Below are positions 46,954 through 57,525 of a stretch of 64,000 nucleotides of DNA, one piece after another. How positions within the stretch are numbered: position 1 is the stretch's first letter; each line of letters opens with the position of its first letter. The position numbers and the translations under genes are program-made. The notes beneath the pieces are model-generated. The model had not been told where the DNA came from, did not search any database, and saw only the letters and a program-made list of their open reading frames with translations. Origin of the DNA: Noviherbaspirillum aridicola (lineage in GTDB: Bacteria; Pseudomonadota; Gammaproteobacteria; Burkholderiales; Burkholderiaceae_D); NCBI RefSeq assembly GCF_019656455.1, contig NZ_BPMK01000013.1, positions 62,001 through 126,000 of the forward strand, given 5' to 3'.

Positions 46954-49146
46954 ATGAAACGGCATCCGGCATTTCCACCCTCGCAACGTCTGCTCCGCTT
47001 GATCGCCGCCATGGCCGCCGCCGCATCGGTGCCGGCACTTGCTTCGGCACAGACCCCGCCGAATCGTTCCGCGGAGGAGAAGGATCTGCCGGCCAACATC
47101 AGCGCCGAGCAGATGAGCGGCCGTCCCGACCGCGAAGTCATCCTCGAGCGCGATGTCGAGATCATCCGCGGCCCGACCACCCTCAACGCCGACCGCGCGA
47201 CCTACCGGGTGGTCGAGGACGAGGTCGAGGCGCAGGGCAACGTGACGATGCGCCGCTTCGGCGACACCTATACCGGTGACGAGCTGCGCTTCAAGATGGA
47301 GGCGCAGGAAGGCTACGTCACCAACCCGACCTACCGGCTGCAGCTCAACAACGCCCAGGGCAATGCCGAGCGCATCGATTTCCTCGGCGAGAACCAGGCC
47401 GAAGTCTCCGAAGGCACCTACAGCACCTGCGAAGGCCCCGACCCCGACTGGTACCTGAAGGCGGGGCGCCTCAGCCTGGACGGCGACCGCGACGAAGGCC
47501 TCGCCCGCAGCGCGCTGCTGTACTTCAAGGATGTGCCGATCCTGGCCGCGCCGGCGATGTCCTTCCCCCTGTCCGAGGCGCGCAAGAGCGGGGTGCTGCC
47601 GCCGACCATCGGCGCCACCAGCAAGGGCGGCTTCGAGCTGATGGTGCCGTATTACTTCAACATCGCGCCCAACCGCGACCTCACGCTCTTCCCCAAGATC
47701 TACAGCCGCCGCGGCATGCAGCTCGGGGCCGAGGGGCGCTACCTGGGCGAGACCTTCTCCGGCATCACGCGTCTCGAGTATCTGCCGAGCGACCGCGAGG
47801 CGGGCAGGGACCGGTACGCGCTGAGTTCCACCCATACGCAGGCGCTCGCCCCGGGCCTCGGGCTTACCTGGAATCTGAATCACGCCTCGGACAACGAGTA
47901 CCCGGACGATTTTTCCAGCACCATCACCAGCAGCCGGGAACGCCTGCTGCCGCGCGACGTGGCGCTGTCTTACGGCCGGTCGTTCTGGAACGTGACGGCC
48001 CGGGCATCGAATTATCAGCTGCTGCAGGACGTCAACGCGCCGATCGCCCGGCCCTATGACCGCCTGCCGCAGGTGACCTTCACCTCGGGCCAGCAGGACA
48101 TCGCCGGCTTCGACTGGAACGCGGATTCGGAATTCACCCGCTTCTACCATCCGGACCTGGTGCGCGGCGACCGCTACATGCTCAATCCACGCATCGCCTA
48201 TCCGATCATCCAACCGGGCTATTTCATCACGCCCAAGGTCGGCGTCCATTACACGTCCTACAGCCTGACCAATACCGCGCCCGGCGCGCGGGATTCGCTC
48301 GACCGCACGCTGCCGACCTTCTCGCTCGACAGCGGCATGGTGTTCGAGCGCGACACCAGCTTCCTCGGTACGCCGATGGTCCAGACCCTGGAACCCCGCC
48401 TGTTCTACGTGTACACGCCGTACCGCGACCAGACCGCGTTCCCGGTGTTCGACAGCGCCGAGGCAGACCTCAGCTTCGCCCAGCTGTTCAGCGAAAACCG
48501 CTTCATCGGCTATGACCGCATCAGCGACGCCAACCAGCTCACCGCCGCGCTGGTCTCCCGCTATATCGAGCAGAGCGGCGTCGAGCGGCTGCGTTTCGCG
48601 GTCGGCCAGCGCTACTATTTCAACGACCAGCGGGTGAGCTTCCGCGGCGTCAGCGACAACAGCCGCTCCGACCTGCTGCTGCTGGCATTCGGCCGCATCA
48701 CCCCGCAGATCAGCATCGACGGCAATCTGCAGTACAGCCAGTCCAACAATTCGGTCAGCCATGCCAACTACGGCGTGCAGTGGGCGCCGGAGCCCAAGAA
48801 AGTGCTGAACCTGCGTTACCGCCGCGACCGCATCAACGACCTGGAGCAGGTCGATGTGTCGGGCCAGTGGCCGCTGGCGCGGCGCTGGTACGGCGTGGCC
48901 CGCGTGAATTACTCCCTGCCGGACCGCAAGGTGGCGGAGGGGCTGTTCGGGGTCGAATACATGGCCGACTGCTGGGTGCTGCGCGTGGTCGGCCAGCGCA
49001 CGCCGACCTCGTCCGAACGGGCCAACTCCTCGATTTTCTTCCAGCTGGAGTTGAACGGCCTGACCAAGCTGGGTTCCAATCCGCTTGACGCGCTGCGCCT
49101 GAACATCCCGGGCTACCATCTCGTCAATCAACCGAGCAATCCCTAA
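46954..49146 (+). CDS. lptD: LPS-assembly protein LptD
   Basis: Outer-membrane beta-barrel (730 aa) that inserts lipopolysaccharide with LptE. A signal peptide ends near ALASAQ. The periplasmic jellyroll (OstA-like, DREVILERDVEIIRG) spans about residues 45-150 and the rest is the 26-strand barrel. Only two cysteines exist, Cys159 (YSTCEGPD) and Cys673 (MADCWVL), so one interdomain disulfide rather than the two in E. coli. ATG 46954 lies downstream of a promoter. surA follows nine bases later. Confidence 0.95.
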   Translation: MKRHPAFPPSQRLLRLIAAMAAAASVPALASAQTPPNRSAEEKDLPANISAEQMSGRPDREVILERDVEIIRGPTTLNADRATYRVVEDEVEAQGNVTMRRFGDTYTGDELRFKMEAQEGYVTNPTYRLQLNNAQGNAERIDFLGENQAEVSEGTYSTCEGPDPDWYLKAGRLSLDGDRDEGLARSALLYFKDVPILAAPAMSFPLSEARKSGVLPPTIGATSKGGFELMVPYYFNIAPNRDLTLFPKIYSRRGMQLGAEGRYLGETFSGITRLEYLPSDREAGRDRYALSSTHTQALAPGLGLTWNLNHASDNEYPDDFSSTITSSRERLLPRDVALSYGRSFWNVTARASNYQLLQDVNAPIARPYDRLPQVTFTSGQQDIAGFDWNADSEFTRFYHPDLVRGDRYMLNPRIAYPIIQPGYFITPKVGVHYTSYSLTNTAPGARDSLDRTLPTFSLDSGMVFERDTSFLGTPMVQTLEPRLFYVYTPYRDQTAFPVFDSAEADLSFAQLFSENRFIGYDRISDANQLTAALVSRYIEQSGVERLRFAVGQRYYFNDQRVSFRGVSDNSRSDLLLLAFGRITPQISIDGNLQYSQSNNSVSHANYGVQWAPEPKKVLNLRYRRDRINDLEQVDVSGQWPLARRWYGVARVNYSLPDRKVAEGLFGVEYMADCWVLRVVGQRTPTSSERANSSIFFQLELNGLTKLGSNPLDALRLNIPGYHLVNQPSNP

Positions 49147-49155
49147 CGAAGCACG

Positions 49156-50565
49156 ATGATCATGATGACAACTCAGTTTCCGCGCCCCGTCACCCGCCGC
49201 CGCGCCGCCATGGCGCTCGCGGTTGCCATGGCACTGGCCGGGTCGGTGCAGCAGGCCTCGGCCCAGTACGCGCCGGGCGCCGCGCCGGCGCCTCGCCCCG
49301 CCGCCGCGCCGCGCATCTATCTCGCCGATTCGATCATCGCCGTCGTCAACAACGAAGTGATCACCCGCCAGGAGCTGCTCGAGCGCCTGCGCACCGTGGA
49401 GCGGCGCATGCGCGCGCAGAACATCGCGCTGCCGCCCCAGCAGGAATTCCAGCGCCAGCTGCTTGAGCGCATGATCGTCGACCGCGCCCAGCTGCAGCTG
49501 GCCAAGGAAAGCGGCATCCGCGTCGACGACACCATGCTCGACCGGGCGGTTGCCCGCATCGCCGAACAGAACCGCCTGAGCATGCAGCAGTTCCGGGCCG
49601 AGCTGGAGCGCGAAGGCATCCCCTATGCCCGCTTCCGCGAGGACATCCGGGAAGAAATCATCATGCAGCGCCTGCGCGAGCGCGAAGTCGACAACAAGAT
49701 CCAGATCACCGAATCCGAGGTCGACAACTATCTCGCCGCCGAAAAGGGCGCCGCGGCCGACCAGAAGGAATTCAACGTCTCCCACATCCTGGTGCGCATT
49801 CCGGAAAACGCGAGCGCCGAGCAGATCGCCGAACGCCGCGCGCGGGCCGAGAACGTGCTGCAGCAGCTCAAGGCGGGCGGCGATTTCGCCAAGCTGGCGG
49901 CGACCTACTCCGACGCCACCGACGCGCTGTCCGGCGGCGAACTCGGCTGGCGCACGCCGGAGCGGCTGCCGCAGCTGTTCGTCGACACGGTCGGCGGCAT
50001 GAAGGAGGGCGAGATCTCGCCGGTGATCAAGAGCGCCAGCGCTTTCCATATCGTCAAGCTCGGCGGCCAGCGTACCGCCAGCGTGATGAAGGGCGGCACG
50101 GCGGCCACGGCCAGCGTGCAGCAGACCAAGGTGCGCCACATCCTGATCAAGGTCAATCAGATCGTCACGCCCGACGAAGCCCGCCGCAAGCTCAACGACA
50201 TCAAGCAGCGCCTGGACAACAACGCCGCCAAGTTCGAAGACCTGGCCAAGCTGTACTCCAACGACCTGTCCGCCTCGCGCGGCGGCGATCTCGGCTGGGT
50301 CTACCCGGGCGATACCGTGCCGGAGTTCGAGCGCGCGATGAACGCGCTCAAGCCGGGCGAAGTCAGCGAACCGATCGAGTCGCCGTTCGGGTATCACCTG
50401 ATACAGGTCCAGGAGCGCAAGACGGATGACGTCTCCGCCGAGCGCCGCCGACTGATCGCCCGCCAGGCGATCCGCGAGCGCAAGCTGGAAGAGGCGACCC
50501 AGGAATGGCTGCGCCAGCTGCGAGACCGCGCCTACGTCGAATACCGCTTCGACAACGCGGGCTGA
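49156..50565 (+). CDS. surA: Periplasmic chaperone and peptidyl-prolyl isomerase SurA
   Basis: SurA (469 aa) chaperones outer-membrane proteins, including LptD. A signal peptide ([17 protein letters not shown]) is followed by a proline and alanine rich spacer and the N-terminal SurA domain starting [17 protein letters not shown]. Two parvulin domains follow, with [11 protein letters not shown] and VRHILIKVN. The start is one of three clustered ATGs (49156, 49162, 49165). The lptD-surA-pdxA-rsmA operon is conserved. Confidence 0.95.
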   Translation: MIMMTTQFPRPVTRRRAAMALAVAMALAGSVQQASAQYAPGAAPAPRPAAAPRIYLADSIIAVVNNEVITRQELLERLRTVERRMRAQNIALPPQQEFQRQLLERMIVDRAQLQLAKESGIRVDDTMLDRAVARIAEQNRLSMQQFRAELEREGIPYARFREDIREEIIMQRLREREVDNKIQITESEVDNYLAAEKGAAADQKEFNVSHILVRIPENASAEQIAERRARAENVLQQLKAGGDFAKLAATYSDATDALSGGELGWRTPERLPQLFVDTVGGMKEGEISPVIKSASAFHIVKLGGQRTASVMKGGTAATASVQQTKVRHILIKVNQIVTPDEARRKLNDIKQRLDNNAAKFEDLAKLYSNDLSASRGGDLGWVYPGDTVPEFERAMNALKPGEVSEPIESPFGYHLIQVQERKTDDVSAERRRLIARQAIRERKLEEATQEWLRQLRDRAYVEYRFDNAG

Positions 50566-50569
50566 CGCC

Positions 50570-51589
50570 ATGCACAGGCCGACCCTGGCCGTAACCTGTG
50601 GCGAGCCGGCGGGCATCGGCTACGAAATCTCCATTCGCGCCGCCTGGGCGCTGCGCGGCGAGATCAACAGCGTACTGATCGGCGACGCCGCGCTGCTGGC
50701 GTCCATCGCATCGGCCATCGATCCGGACATCCGCCTGATCGCGCTGTCCACGCAGGCCTTGCGCAACAGCGGCCTGCCGCAGCTCGGCGCCAATGCCCTG
50801 GCAGTCATCGACTGCCCGCTGGCCGAGCCCGCGGTCGCGGGCCGCCTCGACCCGCGCAACGGACGGGCCGTACTGCAGACGCTGGATGTGGCGATACGCG
50901 GCGCCGGGCAGAAGACCTTCGACGCCGTCGTCACCGCTCCGCTGCAGAAGAGCACGATCAACGATGCCGGCGTGGCCTTCACCGGCCATACCGAATACCT
51001 CGCGCAGCAGACCGGCACCCGGCAGGTGGTGATGATGCTGGCGGGCGGAGAACCCTTGCTGCGCGTTGCGCTGGCGACCACCCATCTGCCGCTCAGGGAC
51101 GTGGCCGCTGCCATCAGCGTCGATGGCCTGTCGCGCGTTCTCGATATCCTCGATGCCGACCTGCGGCGCAAGTTCGGCTTGCCGAATCCCCGCATCCTCG
51201 TCACCGGCCTCAATCCACACGCGGGGGAGGGCGGCTACCTCGGGCGCGAGGAAATCGACATCATCACGCCGGCGCTGGAAGCCGCCCGGACCCGCGGCAT
51301 CGACGCGCGCGGCCCCTATCCCGCCGACACCCTGTTCCAGCCGCGCTACCTGGACGACGCCGACTGCGTGCTGGCCATGTATCACGACCAGGGCCTGCCC
51401 GTGCTCAAGCATGCGAGCTTCGGCCGCGGCGTCAACATCACGCTCGGCCTGCCGATCATCCGCACCTCCGTCGACCACGGCACCGCGCTCGACCTCGCGG
51501 CCGCCGGCCTCGGCCACGCCGACGACGGCAGCATGCGGGAAGCGCTCCGGCAGGCGGCGGCGATGGCGCTGGCCTCGAAAAGACAATGA
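50570..51589 (+). CDS. pdxA: 4-hydroxythreonine-4-phosphate dehydrogenase
   Basis: Pyridoxal phosphate biosynthesis enzyme (339 aa). It begins [16 protein letters not shown], the substrate-binding signature. Metal-binding histidines lie in [19 protein letters not shown] and [11 protein letters not shown]. It oxidises 4-phosphohydroxy-threonine before PdxJ. It is four bases after surA and one base before rsmA, so translation is probably coupled. Confidence 0.96.
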   Translation: MHRPTLAVTCGEPAGIGYEISIRAAWALRGEINSVLIGDAALLASIASAIDPDIRLIALSTQALRNSGLPQLGANALAVIDCPLAEPAVAGRLDPRNGRAVLQTLDVAIRGAGQKTFDAVVTAPLQKSTINDAGVAFTGHTEYLAQQTGTRQVVMMLAGGEPLLRVALATTHLPLRDVAAAISVDGLSRVLDILDADLRRKFGLPNPRILVTGLNPHAGEGGYLGREEIDIITPALEAARTRGIDARGPYPADTLFQPRYLDDADCVLAMYHDQGLPVLKHASFGRGVNITLGLPIIRTSVDHGTALDLAAAGLGHADDGSMREALRQAAAMALASKRQ

Positions 51590-51590
51590 C

Positions 51591-52364
51591 ATGAAACACA
51601 TCCCACGCAAGCGCTTCGGCCAGAACTTCCTGACCGACGACGGCGTCCTGCACGACATCATCCGCGCCATCGATCCGCGCCCCGACGACAGCATGGTCGA
51701 GATCGGCCCCGGCCTGGCCGCGATGACGCGCCTGCTGCTGGAGTCGGTGCGCCGCCTGCATGTGGTCGAACTCGACCGCGACCTCGTCGCCAGGCTGAAG
51801 AAGGCCTTCGACCCGGAGCGCCTCGTCGTCCACGAGGGCGACGCGCTGCAGTTCGATTTCGGCAGCATCCCGGTAGCGGAGGGCGGCAAGCTGCGCGTGG
51901 TCGGCAACCTGCCCTACAACATCTCCAGCCCGCTGCTGTTCCACCTCGCGCAGATCGCGCCGCAGGTGCAGGACCAGCATTTCATGCTGCAGAAGGAAGT
52001 GGTGGAGCGGATGGTGGCGGAGCCGGGCAGCAAGGCCTTCGGCCGGTTGTCGGTGATGCTGCAGTGGCGCTACTACATGGAGCTGCTGTTCGTCGTGCCG
52101 CCTTCCGCCTTCGACCCGCCGCCGTCGGTCGATTCGGCCATCGTGCGGATGATCCCGCTGCCTCAGCCCCTGGACTGCGACGTGGCGCTGCTGGAAAAAG
52201 TGGTGACGCAGGCGTTTTCCCAGCGCCGCAAGGTGATCCGCAACTGCCTGTCGGGGATGTTCAGCGAGCAGCAGCTGATCGACGCCGGCGTCGATCCGCA
52301 GGCGCGGCCGGAGGCGGTGCCGGTGGAGGGATTCGTGGCGCTGGCGAATCTTCTGCGGCGGTAG
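51591..52364 (+). CDS. rsmA: 16S rRNA dimethyladenosine transferase
   Basis: KsgA/RsmA (257 aa) dimethylates two adjacent adenines in helix 45 of 16S r[11 protein letters not shown], the SAM motif [10 protein letters not shown], and the catalytic [12 protein letters not shown] are seen; [11 protein letters not shown] is in the C-terminal domain. The start MKHIPRKRF at 51591 is one base after the pdxA stop. The frame is open upstream but that is pdxA shadow. It is the last gene of the operon. Confidence 0.96.
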   Translation: MKHIPRKRFGQNFLTDDGVLHDIIRAIDPRPDDSMVEIGPGLAAMTRLLLESVRRLHVVELDRDLVARLKKAFDPERLVVHEGDALQFDFGSIPVAEGGKLRVVGNLPYNISSPLLFHLAQIAPQVQDQHFMLQKEVVERMVAEPGSKAFGRLSVMLQWRYYMELLFVVPPSAFDPPPSVDSAIVRMIPLPQPLDCDVALLEKVVTQAFSQRRKVIRNCLSGMFSEQQLIDAGVDPQARPEAVPVEGFVALANLLRR

Positions 52365-52375
52365 AGCAGGCCGCC

Positions 52376-52710
52376 GTGCCGGCACCAGCGCCGGCCGCCC
52401 GAAGAATGAATAACCGCAGCCATTGACGCCACCTCCGCCAGGCCGGCAGGGACGCCGGCCCTACCACAGCGCGCCGCCGCCAACCAGGTAGTGCCAGCCT
52501 CCGTGCCGGCACCAACGCCGGCCGTCCGAAGAATGAAGAACCGCAGCGATTGAAGCCACCTGCGCGAGACCGGCAGGGACGCCGGCCCTACCACAGCGAG
52601 CCGCCGCCAACCAGGTAGTGCCGGCCTCCGTGCCGGCACCAACGCGGGCAGTCCGAAGAATGAAGAACCACAGCGAGTGACCCAACCCGACCTCCGCCAC
52701 GCCATCACAA
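52376..52710. repeat. 127-bp tandem repeat with REP-like cores
   Basis: GTGCCGGCACCA recurs at 52376, 52503 and 52630, a period of exactly 127 bases, giving two full units and most of a third. Each unit has facing cores (GCCGGCAGGGACGCCGGC and GTAGTGCCxGCCTCC), GAAGAATGAAGAACC and a CAACCAGGTAGTG stretch. The cores are those of the 21266 array, but the unit is otherwise different. The 361 bases between rsmA and gloA hold no gene. Confidence 0.9.
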
Positions 52711-52725
52711 ACGCCTGCCCTCCGT

Positions 52726-53115
52726 TCAATCCCCCTTGCGCTCGATCAGCTCGATCTTGTACCCGTCCGGGTCCTGCACGAATGCGATCACGGTCGTGCC
52801 GCCCTTGACCGGTCCCGCTTCGCGGGTGACATTGCCGCCCATGGTCTTGACCGACTCGCAGGTCTTGTAGGCGTCGTCCACCGCGATCGCGATATGACCA
52901 TAGGCGGTGCCGAGTTCGTACTTGTCGACGCCGTAGTTGTAGGTCAGTTCGATTTCCGCATGGTCGGGATTGGTGCCGTAGCCGACGAACGCGAGCGAGT
53001 ACTGCTGCTCGGGGCGGTCGGTGGTGCGCAGCAGTTTCATGCCGAGCACGCGGGTGTAGAAATCGATGGAACGCTGCAGGTCGCCGACGCGCAGCATGGT
53101 GTGCAGAATACGCAT
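52726..53115 (-). CDS. gloA: Lactoylglutathione lyase (glyoxalase I)
   Basis: Glyoxalase I (129 aa), detoxifying methylglyoxal as its glutathione hemithioacetal. The four metal ligands of the E. coli enzyme are at identical positions: His5, Glu56, His74 and Glu122. [19 protein letters not shown] is the N-terminal signature. It is the last gene in a long leftward run, 10 bases after the YgjP-like gene. A nickel-dependent type is expected from its short length. Confidence 0.96.
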   Translation of the reverse strand: MRILHTMLRVGDLQRSIDFYTRVLGMKLLRTTDRPEQQYSLAFVGYGTNPDHAEIELTYNYGVDKYELGTAYGHIAIAVDDAYKTCESVKTMGGNVTREAGPVKGGTTVIAFVQDPDGYKIELIERKGD

Positions 53116-53125
53116 GAGGTAATCC

Positions 53126-54037
53126 TTAAAAGATGGGAAGGGTTTCCGGTCCGCTGTCGCGCAGGCTCCGCCGCGCGGCCTCGAATTCCGGGAAGATCGA
53201 TTGCACCGTCGCCCAGAAGCGCGGGCTGTGGTTCATCTCCCGCAGGTGCGACAGCTCGTGCGCGATCACATAGTCGATCAGGGGCAGCGCGAAATGGATC
53301 AGGCGCCAGTTCAGCCGTATCCTGCCCTGCGCCGTGCATGAGCCCCACTGGGTGGTGGCAGACGACAGGGCGAAGGACTGGTAGCGCACGCCCAGCTTGT
53401 CCGCATACACCGGCAGACGCTCGCCGAATACGCGCCTGGCCTCGCCCTGCAGCCAGCCCTGCACCCTGTCCTTGAGTTGCTGCTCGCCGGCGTCGGGCGG
53501 CAGGCTCACGGTCAGCTGGCGGCTGTCCGCGCACCACGCGATGCCGCTGCCCTGGGCGGACAGGATGCGCAGCGTGAGATCGGCGCCGAGATATGGCAGG
53601 GTGGCGCCGTCCACCCATTGCATCTGCGGCTGCAGCCGTCGGGCGGAGCGCTCGCGCCGCTCGGTCAGCTTGCTGAAGATCCACCGCTGCTTTTCCCGGA
53701 TCGCGCTTTCGATCTCGGCCACCGTCACCCAGCGCGGGGCCGTGATGCGCAGGCCGTCGTCGTCGATCAGGAAGCCGATGGTGCGGCGCTTGGAACGCAG
53801 CAGCCGGTACTCGAGCAGATGCTCGCCGACCTGCAGGCGGCGCTTGCGCACGGACGCCGCGTCCCCGCCGCCTGTCGAAGGAAAGGCCTGCGGCGCGTCG
53901 GGAGGGGATGGCTGTTGCTGGCGCGGAGCCGGCTGGTCGACCGCCGGCTGCGAGGCCGGCGGCGCGGAAAAGAAATCGAGCTGCAGCGCGAGCTGCTGGG
54001 GGTCAGGCGGAGTCTGGCGTAGCAGCTTCAAAGGCAT
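53126..54037 (-). CDS. YgjP-like (DUF45/M48-type) metallopeptidase
   Basis: Predicted zinc metallohydrolase (303 aa) with HELSH at residues 260-264, followed by [12 protein letters not shown], in which His270 is the likely third ligand. The N-terminal 70 residues are proline-rich and low complexity; the family core starts near [16 protein letters not shown]. The substrate is unknown. The start at 54037 lies 35 bases inside the upstream plsC gene, a large but plausible overlap; no later start precedes the conserved core comfortably. Confidence 0.85.
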   Translation of the reverse strand: MPLKLLRQTPPDPQQLALQLDFFSAPPASQPAVDQPAPRQQQPSPPDAPQAFPSTGGGDAASVRKRRLQVGEHLLEYRLLRSKRRTIGFLIDDDGLRITAPRWVTVAEIESAIREKQRWIFSKLTERRERSARRLQPQMQWVDGATLPYLGADLTLRILSAQGSGIAWCADSRQLTVSLPPDAGEQQLKDRVQGWLQGEARRVFGERLPVYADKLGVRYQSFALSSATTQWGSCTAQGRIRLNWRLIHFALPLIDYVIAHELSHLREMNHSPRFWATVQSIFPEFEAARRSLRDSGPETLPIF

Positions 54038-54788
54038 GGGGTGCGGTGTCGTTGGTATAGATGCCGGGGCTGGAAATGCGGCGCATCTCGGATTCTATCC
54101 AATTCTCGACTTCCTGCATGAGCTCGGCCGGATGCCTGCCGGCCGACGAGATCGGCTTGCCGATGGAGACGGTGATCAGGCCGGGTTTCTTGATGAAGGA
54201 ATTCTTGGGCCAGCATTCGCCGGCATTCATCGCGACCGGAATGACCGGCACGCCGGTCTCCACCGCGAGACGGGTGCCGCCGCTCTTGTACTTGCCCTGC
54301 TTGCCGACCAGCGAGCGGGTCCCTTCGGGGAACATGATCACCCACTGGCCGTCGGCCAGCCGCCGGCGGCCGACTTCCACCACCTGGGCAAAGGCGTCCT
54401 TGGTCTTGCTGCGATCGATCGGGATCATGCGCAAGAGCGCGATGCCCCAGCCGAAGAAGGGGATGTAGGTCAGCTCCTTCTTGAATACGAAGACCAGCGG
54501 ACGCGGGAAATTGAAGCAGTAGAAAATGGTTTCCCAGGCCGACTGATGCTTGGACAACAGGATGGCCGGCGAATCCGGCAGGTTTTCGCGGCCCTTGACC
54601 TGGTAGCGGATGCCGCACACCACCTTGGCCGCCCAGATCACGAACTTGTTCCAGTAGACCGTCATGTGATAGCGCTGGCGATACGGCAGCGGCGCGAACA
54701 GGAAGCACAGCGGCGCCCAGATCACGGTCGCCACCGTCATCAGCAGCATGAACACCAGCGAGCGCAGGAAGAGGACGAACTTGTACAT
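54003..54788 (-). CDS. plsC: 1-acyl-sn-glycerol-3-phosphate acyltransferase
   Basis: Membrane-associated acyltransferase (261 aa) of phosphatidic acid synthesis. One or two N-terminal hydrophobic segments precede motif I, SKHQSAWET, which is HX4E (His81, Glu86) instead of the usual HX4D. Motif III FPEGTRS and motif IV VPVIPVAMN are standard. It is 30 bases after gmhB and overlaps the YgjP-like gene. Confidence 0.92.
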   Translation of the reverse strand: MYKFVLFLRSLVFMLLMTVATVIWAPLCFLFAPLPYRQRYHMTVYWNKFVIWAAKVVCGIRYQVKGRENLPDSPAILLSKHQSAWETIFYCFNFPRPLVFVFKKELTYIPFFGWGIALLRMIPIDRSKTKDAFAQVVEVGRRRLADGQWVIMFPEGTRSLVGKQGKYKSGGTRLAVETGVPVIPVAMNAGECWPKNSFIKKPGLITVSIGKPISSAGRHPAELMQEVENWIESEMRRISSPGIYTNDTAPHAFEAATPDSA

Positions 54789-54818
54789 GAATGCTCCGGG
54801 AGAAAAGAGGGCGCGGCG

Positions 54819-55385
54819 TCAGGCGGCGCTTGCGGTCTCGGGCTTGCGGCCGAGAAGATCGTCGACGAATGCCGCGAGGTGGTCGTGCACCCGCGTGCCG
54901 GGCGGCAGGCCGCCCTTGGCCAGGGTCCGCTCGCCCTTGCCCGTGCGGACGAGGTGCGGCGTGCAGCCGCACACATAGCCGGCCTGCAGGTCGCGCAGCG
55001 AGTCGCCGACGGTGGGCACGCCCTTGAGGCTGATGTCGAAGCGCCTGCCGATCTCCTGCAGCATGCCCGGCTTGGGCTTGCGGCAGTCGCAGTTGTCATC
55101 CGCCGCATGCGGGCAGAAGAAGATGGCGTCGATGTCGGCGCCGACGCGCTGCGCCGCATCGTGCAGCTTCTGGTGGATGGCGTTGAGCGTGACCATGTTG
55201 AACAGGCCGCGGGCGATGCCGGACTGGTTGCTGGCGACGACCACGCGGTAGCCCGCCTGGTTCAGCCGCGCGATCGCTTCCAGCGAGCCGGGGATAGGAA
55301 TCCACTCCGCCGGCGACTTGATGAACTCGTCGGAGTCGTGATTGATCACGCCGTCGCGATCGAGAATGATGAATTTCGGGACCAC
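54819..55385 (-). CDS. gmhB: D-glycero-beta-D-manno-heptose-1,7-bisphosphate 7-phosphatase
   Basis: HAD-family phosphatase (188 aa) of ADP-heptose synthesis for the LPS inner core. The nucleophile and acid are Asp9 and Asp11 in LDRDGVINHD. The zinc loop ligands Cys91, His93, Cys99 and Cys101 are in CPHAADDNCDC. CRKPKPGML and VGDSLRDLQ complete the fold. It lies four bases after glyS in a row of leftward genes. Confidence 0.94.
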   Translation of the reverse strand: MVPKFIILDRDGVINHDSDEFIKSPAEWIPIPGSLEAIARLNQAGYRVVVASNQSGIARGLFNMVTLNAIHQKLHDAAQRVGADIDAIFFCPHAADDNCDCRKPKPGMLQEIGRRFDISLKGVPTVGDSLRDLQAGYVCGCTPHLVRTGKGERTLAKGGLPPGTRVHDHLAAFVDDLLGRKPETASAA

Positions 55386-55389
55386 GCTC

Positions 55390-57474
55390 TTATGCCGCCA
55401 GCTTGGAGATGTCGGCCACCCGGTTCATCATGCCGTGCAGCCCCGACAGCAATGCCAGCCGGTTGTTGCGCAGCTGCTCATCCTCGGCCATCACCATCAC
55501 GTCATTGAAGAACGCATCGACGTCGTTGCGCAGTGCGGCCAGCGACTTGAGGGTGCCGCTGTAGTCGCCGCCTTCGAAAGCGGCGTCGACCTGCGGACGC
55601 AGCCGGTTCATGGCTGCATACAGGCCCTGTTCGGCGGCTTCCCGCAGCAGCGTCTGCTGCACCTCGGCGCGCACGCCTTCGGTCTTCTTCAGGATGTTGG
55701 TGATGCGCTTGTTGGCCGCCGCGAGCGATTCCGCTTCCGGCAGCGCGGCGAAGGCCTTGACCGCGTCCAGGCGTTCGATCACGTTGTCGAGCCGGTCGGG
55801 CTGCTGCGCGATCACCGCTTCCACCTCGTTCTGCGCATAGCCGCGGTCGCGCAGCAGGCCGCGCAGGCGGTCGTAGATGAACTCGGTCAGCTCGGCGCTG
55901 CCATCCTTGAAATTGGCATTGCCGGCGAAGAGTTGCGCGGTGTCGGCCAGCAGGCCGCGCAGCGACAGCGGCAGGCGCTTTTCGACCAGCATGCGCAGCA
56001 CGCCGAGCGCATGCCGGCGCAGCGCGAACGGGTCCTTGTCGCCGGTCGGCTGCAGGCCGATGCCCCAGATCCCGACCAGGGTTTCGAGCTTGTCGGCCAG
56101 CGCCGTCGCGGTGCCGCTCGCGGTCGCGGGCAGGGCATCGCCGGCAAAGCGCGGCTGATAGTGTTCGGAAATGGCCAGCGCCACTTCTTCCGGCTCCCCG
56201 TCATGGCGGGCGTAGTAGGTGCCCATGATCCCCTGCAGCTCGGGGAACTCGCCCACCATGTCGGTCAGCAGGTCGGCCTTGGCCAGCTGCGCGCTGCGCC
56301 TGGCCAGCGCGGCATCGGCGCCGGTCGCGGCGGCGATCTTTTCCGCCAGTGCCGCCACCCGCTCGGTGCGCTGCGCCTGGGTGCCCAGCTTGTTGTGATA
56401 GACCACGCTCGCCAGTCCCGCCACGCGGTCGGCGAGCTTGCGCTTCTTGTCCTGCTCGAAGAAGAACTTGGCGTCCGACAGGCGCGGCCGCACCACGCGC
56501 TCGTTGCCGCCGATGATGTGCTGCGGGTCCGGGGTCTCGAGGTTGGAGACGATCAGGAAGCGCGAGCGCAGGCGGCCCGCCGCGTCGGTCAGCGCGAAAT
56601 ATTTCTGGTTCGTCTGCATGGTGAGGATCAGGCATTCCTGCGGCACGGCCAGGAAGCTTTCCTCGAAGCGGCAGGCGTAGACCACCGGCCATTCCACCAG
56701 GGCGCTGACTTCGTCGAGCAGGCTCTCAGGCATCAGCACGCGGTCGTCGCCCGCCTTGTCCAGCAGGGCGGCGCGGATGCGCTCCTTGCGCGCCGCCGCG
56801 GAAGCGATCACCTTGCCCTGCACCTCCAGCGTCTGCGCGTAGCTGTCGGCATCGGCGATCGCGATGTCGCCCGTCGACAGAAAGCGGTGGCCGAGCGTGA
56901 CGCGGCCGGCCTGCAGCCCGAGCAGCGCGACCGGCACTTCCTCGGCGCCGTGCAGCGCGATCAGCTTGTGCGCCGGACGCACGAACTGCACCGTGTCGCC
57001 GTCGGGACGCTGGTAGCTCATCACCTTGGGGATCGGCAGCCTGGCGACGGTTTCTTCGAGCGCCGCCTGCAGGCCCTTGCCGAGGGCGCCGCCGGGTGCG
57101 GTGTAGGTGTAGAAGAAGCTTTCCGCCTTGCCGTCCTGCGCGCGCTCGAGGTCGGCGGGCGTCAGGTCGGGGAAGCCGAGCGCGGCGAGTTTCTTGGCCA
57201 GCGGCGCGGTCGGATTGCCGTCCTTGTCGAGGGCGACCGAGACCGGCAGGACTTTCTCCCGGATCGACTTGTCGGGCGAGGTGGCGCGCACGCGCGTGAT
57301 GGTGACGGCGAGACGGCGCGGGCTGGCATAGGCGGTGGCGACGGCGTCGGCCTCGACGAAATCGCGCGCCCTGAGGCCGTTGAAGATGCCCGCGGCAAAA
57401 GCATCGCCCAAGCGCGCCAGTGCCTTCGGCGGCAGTTCTTCGGTGAGCAGTTCGACTAACAGTGTCTGGTTCAT
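55390..57474 (-). CDS. glyS: Glycine-tRNA ligase beta subunit
   Basis: Beta subunit (694 aa) of the bacterial alpha2-beta2 glycyl-tRNA synthetase, responsible for tRNA binding. It begins [17 protein letters not shown], the family signature, and contains the HD-like domain and the C-terminal anticodon-binding (DALR-like) helices around [24 protein letters not shown]. It follows glyQ after 51 bases. Normal length. Confidence 0.97.
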   Translation of the reverse strand: MNQTLLVELLTEELPPKALARLGDAFAAGIFNGLRARDFVEADAVATAYASPRRLAVTITRVRATSPDKSIREKVLPVSVALDKDGNPTAPLAKKLAALGFPDLTPADLERAQDGKAESFFYTYTAPGGALGKGLQAALEETVARLPIPKVMSYQRPDGDTVQFVRPAHKLIALHGAEEVPVALLGLQAGRVTLGHRFLSTGDIAIADADSYAQTLEVQGKVIASAAARKERIRAALLDKAGDDRVLMPESLLDEVSALVEWPVVYACRFEESFLAVPQECLILTMQTNQKYFALTDAAGRLRSRFLIVSNLETPDPQHIIGGNERVVRPRLSDAKFFFEQDKKRKLADRVAGLASVVYHNKLGTQAQRTERVAALAEKIAAATGADAALARRSAQLAKADLLTDMVGEFPELQGIMGTYYARHDGEPEEVALAISEHYQPRFAGDALPATASGTATALADKLETLVGIWGIGLQPTGDKDPFALRRHALGVLRMLVEKRLPLSLRGLLADTAQLFAGNANFKDGSAELTEFIYDRLRGLLRDRGYAQNEVEAVIAQQPDRLDNVIERLDAVKAFAALPEAESLAAANKRITNILKKTEGVRAEVQQTLLREAAEQGLYAAMNRLRPQVDAAFEGGDYSGTLKSLAALRNDVDAFFNDVMVMAEDEQLRNNRLALLSGLHGMMNRVADISKLAA

Positions 57475-57525
57475 GTTTTTCTTGGTCCCGCCGGCGCGGG
57501 ATGGGGCAATGCGTTGAATTGACGG

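Noticed and set aside
46924-50616. A 1230-codon open frame opposite lptD and surA
   Set aside because: Complementary to two unmistakable genes and with no domain; a GC-driven antisense shadow.
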